Of a DNA stretch of 24,273 bases, positions 23,430-24,273 are shown one piece after another. Source of the DNA: JAGNZR01 sp051648485. Its GTDB lineage: Bacteria > Fusobacteriota > Fusobacteriia > Fusobacteriales > Fusobacteriaceae. Each line of letters begins with the position of its first letter. The stretch's first letter is position 1. A program made the translations under genes and the position numbers. The DNA is taken from assembly GCA_051648485.1 (NCBI GenBank), contig JBOFFH010000042.1:1-24273 (forward strand). Direction: 5' to 3'. Below the pieces are notes generated by a model. The model ran no database searches. It was not told the origin of the DNA and saw only the letters and a program-made list of their open reading frames with translations.

Positions 23430-23458
23430 TTGACAATTTCGGTTTTATATGTTAATAT
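23430..23458 (+). promoter_or_regulatory. rpsT promoter P2
   Basis: A perfect TTGACA (23430-23435) lies 17 bases from TAATAT (23453-23458), which has TGT before it. The start would be near 23465, about 30 bases before the rpsT ATG. Tandem rpsT promoters are also known in E. coli. Confidence 0.6.
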
Positions 23459-23494
23459 GTTTTTAATTAATTTAAATTTTAGGAGGATTTTAGA

Positions 23495-23755
23495 ATGGCA
23501 AATTCAGCATCAGCAAAAAAAAGAATAATGGTAGCAGAGAGAAACAGAGTAAGAAACGTAGCAGTTAAATCAAGAATCAAAACTATGACTAAAAAAGTTT
23601 TAGCAGCGATTGAGAACAACAATCTTGAGTTAGCTACATCAACTCTTTCTATTGCTTACAAAGAGTTCGACAAAGCAGTTTCTAAAGGTGTTTTAAAAGC
23701 TAATACAGCTTCTAGAAAAAAATCTAGATTAGCTGCTAGAGTTAACGCTTTATAA
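23495..23755 (+). CDS. rpsT: 30S ribosomal protein S20
   Basis: S20 binds 16S rRNA early in 30S assembly. The 86-residue, lysine/arginine-rich protein starts MANSASAKKRIMVAERNRVRN and has the S20 helix pattern, ending TASRKKSRLAARVNAL, all as expected for the family. A strong AGGAGG lies eight bases before the ATG. It has two promoters and a dedicated terminator, so it is a single-gene unit, and diverges from the DinG-like gene. In E. coli S20 represses its own translation; nothing in the short leader shows a structure for that here. Confidence 0.98.
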   Translation: MANSASAKKRIMVAERNRVRNVAVKSRIKTMTKKVLAAIENNNLELATSTLSIAYKEFDKAVSKGVLKANTASRKKSRLAARVNAL

Positions 23756-23780
23756 TTTTTGCTAATAGTAAAATAGATCT

Positions 23781-23805
23781 AGGCAGACTTCGGTCTGCCT
23801 TTTTT
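23781..23805 (+). terminator. rpsT terminator with UUCG loop
   Basis: AGGCAGAC and GTCTGCCT form a perfect eight-pair stem with TTCG as loop, followed by five T. It starts 26 bases after the rpsT stop. Very strong Rho-independent terminator. Confidence 0.95.
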
Positions 23806-23830
23806 CTAAACAAAATTAGGGGTTGAGCAT

Positions 23831-24273
23831 ATGAAAAAAAATTATCTATCTCTTTTTATTTTTATCTTTATTTTTTCTTTACATTCTTTTTCTTCAGAAG
23901 AAATTATTCGTTTTAAAGATAAAAAACACAAAAATTTTTCTGGACTATTAAAAGATGACAAAGATATTATGATTTATAAAAATGGGCTAGCCGAAGGAAA
24001 ATGGATATCTTTTTATGAAAATGGGGAAATAAAAACTATTGAAAATTGGAAAAATGGAAAACTTAGTGGAAAATATATTTTATATTTAAAAGATGGTACA
24101 AAAATTATTGAAAATAGCTTTTTAGATGGTAAAGACCACGGTAAGTATATTATTTTTCATGCCAATGGAAAACCATATATTATTGGAGAATTTTTTAAAG
24201 GAAAACATAGTGGTGAATGGAAATATTTTGATCCAAATGGAAAACTTACAGGAACTAGGAATTTCAAGAAATA
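23831..24273 (+). CDS. Secreted MORN-repeat protein (reaches the window end)
   Basis: This is a 147-codon open frame with an incomplete last codon (TA) at the edge; it may stop there (TAA/TAG) or go on. Residues 1-22 form a signal peptide (MKKNYLSLFIFIFIFSLHSF then SSEE). Four repeats of about 24 residues follow from about 51, each with the pattern G-x2-x-G-x-W/Y-x3-Y/F-x2-(N/D)-G, for example AEGKWISFYENGE and HSGEWKYFDPNGK. These are MORN-type (YwqK-like, MORN_2) repeats, which form beta-hairpin rows. Such proteins are often surface or periplasmic, or antidotes to toxins, but nothing here shows a partner. AGGGG lies eight bases before the ATG. It begins 25 bases after the rpsT terminator with no convincing promoter of its own, so its expression is unclear. 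Confidence 0.8.
   Translation, partial: MKKNYLSLFIFIFIFSLHSFSSEEIIRFKDKKHKNFSGLLKDDKDIMIYKNGLAEGKWISFYENGEIKTIENWKNGKLSGKYILYLKDGTKIIENSFLDGKDHGKYIIFHANGKPYIIGEFFKGKHSGEWKYFDPNGKLTGTRNFKK

Noticed and set aside
23769..23774. TAAAAT as -10 of a promoter for the MORN-repeat gene
   Set aside because: There is no TGn before it, the -35 region (CGCTTT) does not match, and its start would fall inside the terminator stem.

Overview
The window is AT-rich, densely packed bacterial chromosome that looks like a Fusobacteriaceae member (Fusobacterium, Cetobacterium or a close relative). The strongest clue is a 771-residue type Vd autotransporter patatin whose predicted catalytic Ser98 and Asp243 fall at the positions I recall for Fusobacterium nucleatum FplA. 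Also consistent are the strong GGAGG-type ribosome binding sites, a catabolic pflB, and a split set of cell-wall genes with rsmH-ftsL away from the rest of the dcw cluster. No mobile element, CRISPR array, tRNA or rRNA gene was seen.

Layout. (1) 1-2084, minus: pyruvate formate-lyase, cut by the window edge before its glycyl-radical C-terminus, with its own strong promoter. (2) 2085-2541: a non-coding stretch holding that promoter, several inverted repeats and a terminator. (3) 9789 down to 2542, minus: an information-processing and envelope cluster, pnp, rimO, pgsA, yggT, rsmH, ftsL-like, rlmD and a 71-residue orphan. It is read from a consensus promoter at 9909-9937, with a hairpin between yggT and rsmH. 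(4) 9990-11282, plus: aroA, diverging from pnp and ending at a bidirectional terminator. (5) 23213 down to 11340, minus: eight closely spaced genes. They are a JAB/RadC-DinG fusion helicase, pgpH, ybeY, a dgkA-PAP2 fusion, a class 3 lipase, a PF13679-type methyltransferase, holA and the fplA-like autotransporter. (6) 23495-23755, plus: rpsT with tandem promoters and a UUCG terminator, followed by a secreted MORN-repeat protein that reaches the window end.

How the genes relate. The large minus operon mixes DNA replication and repair (DinG-like helicase, HolA), RNA maturation (YbeY, methyltransferase), c-di-AMP turnover (PgpH) and lipid metabolism (lipid kinase/phosphatase fusion, lipase, phospholipase autotransporter). 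The pnp cluster mixes RNA decay, ribosome modification (RimO, RsmH, RlmD), phospholipid synthesis (PgsA) and division (YggT, FtsL-like).

The most unusual item is the N-terminal RadC/JAB-type metalloprotein domain fused to an iron-sulfur DinG helicase, where the Bacillus-type DinG carries an exonuclease. Next are the kinase-phosphatase lipid fusion, an RlmD homologue that has lost most of its cluster cysteines, and a pair of similarly built inverted repeats around the pflB control region. All functional statements are homology calls by eye; no database search was run.
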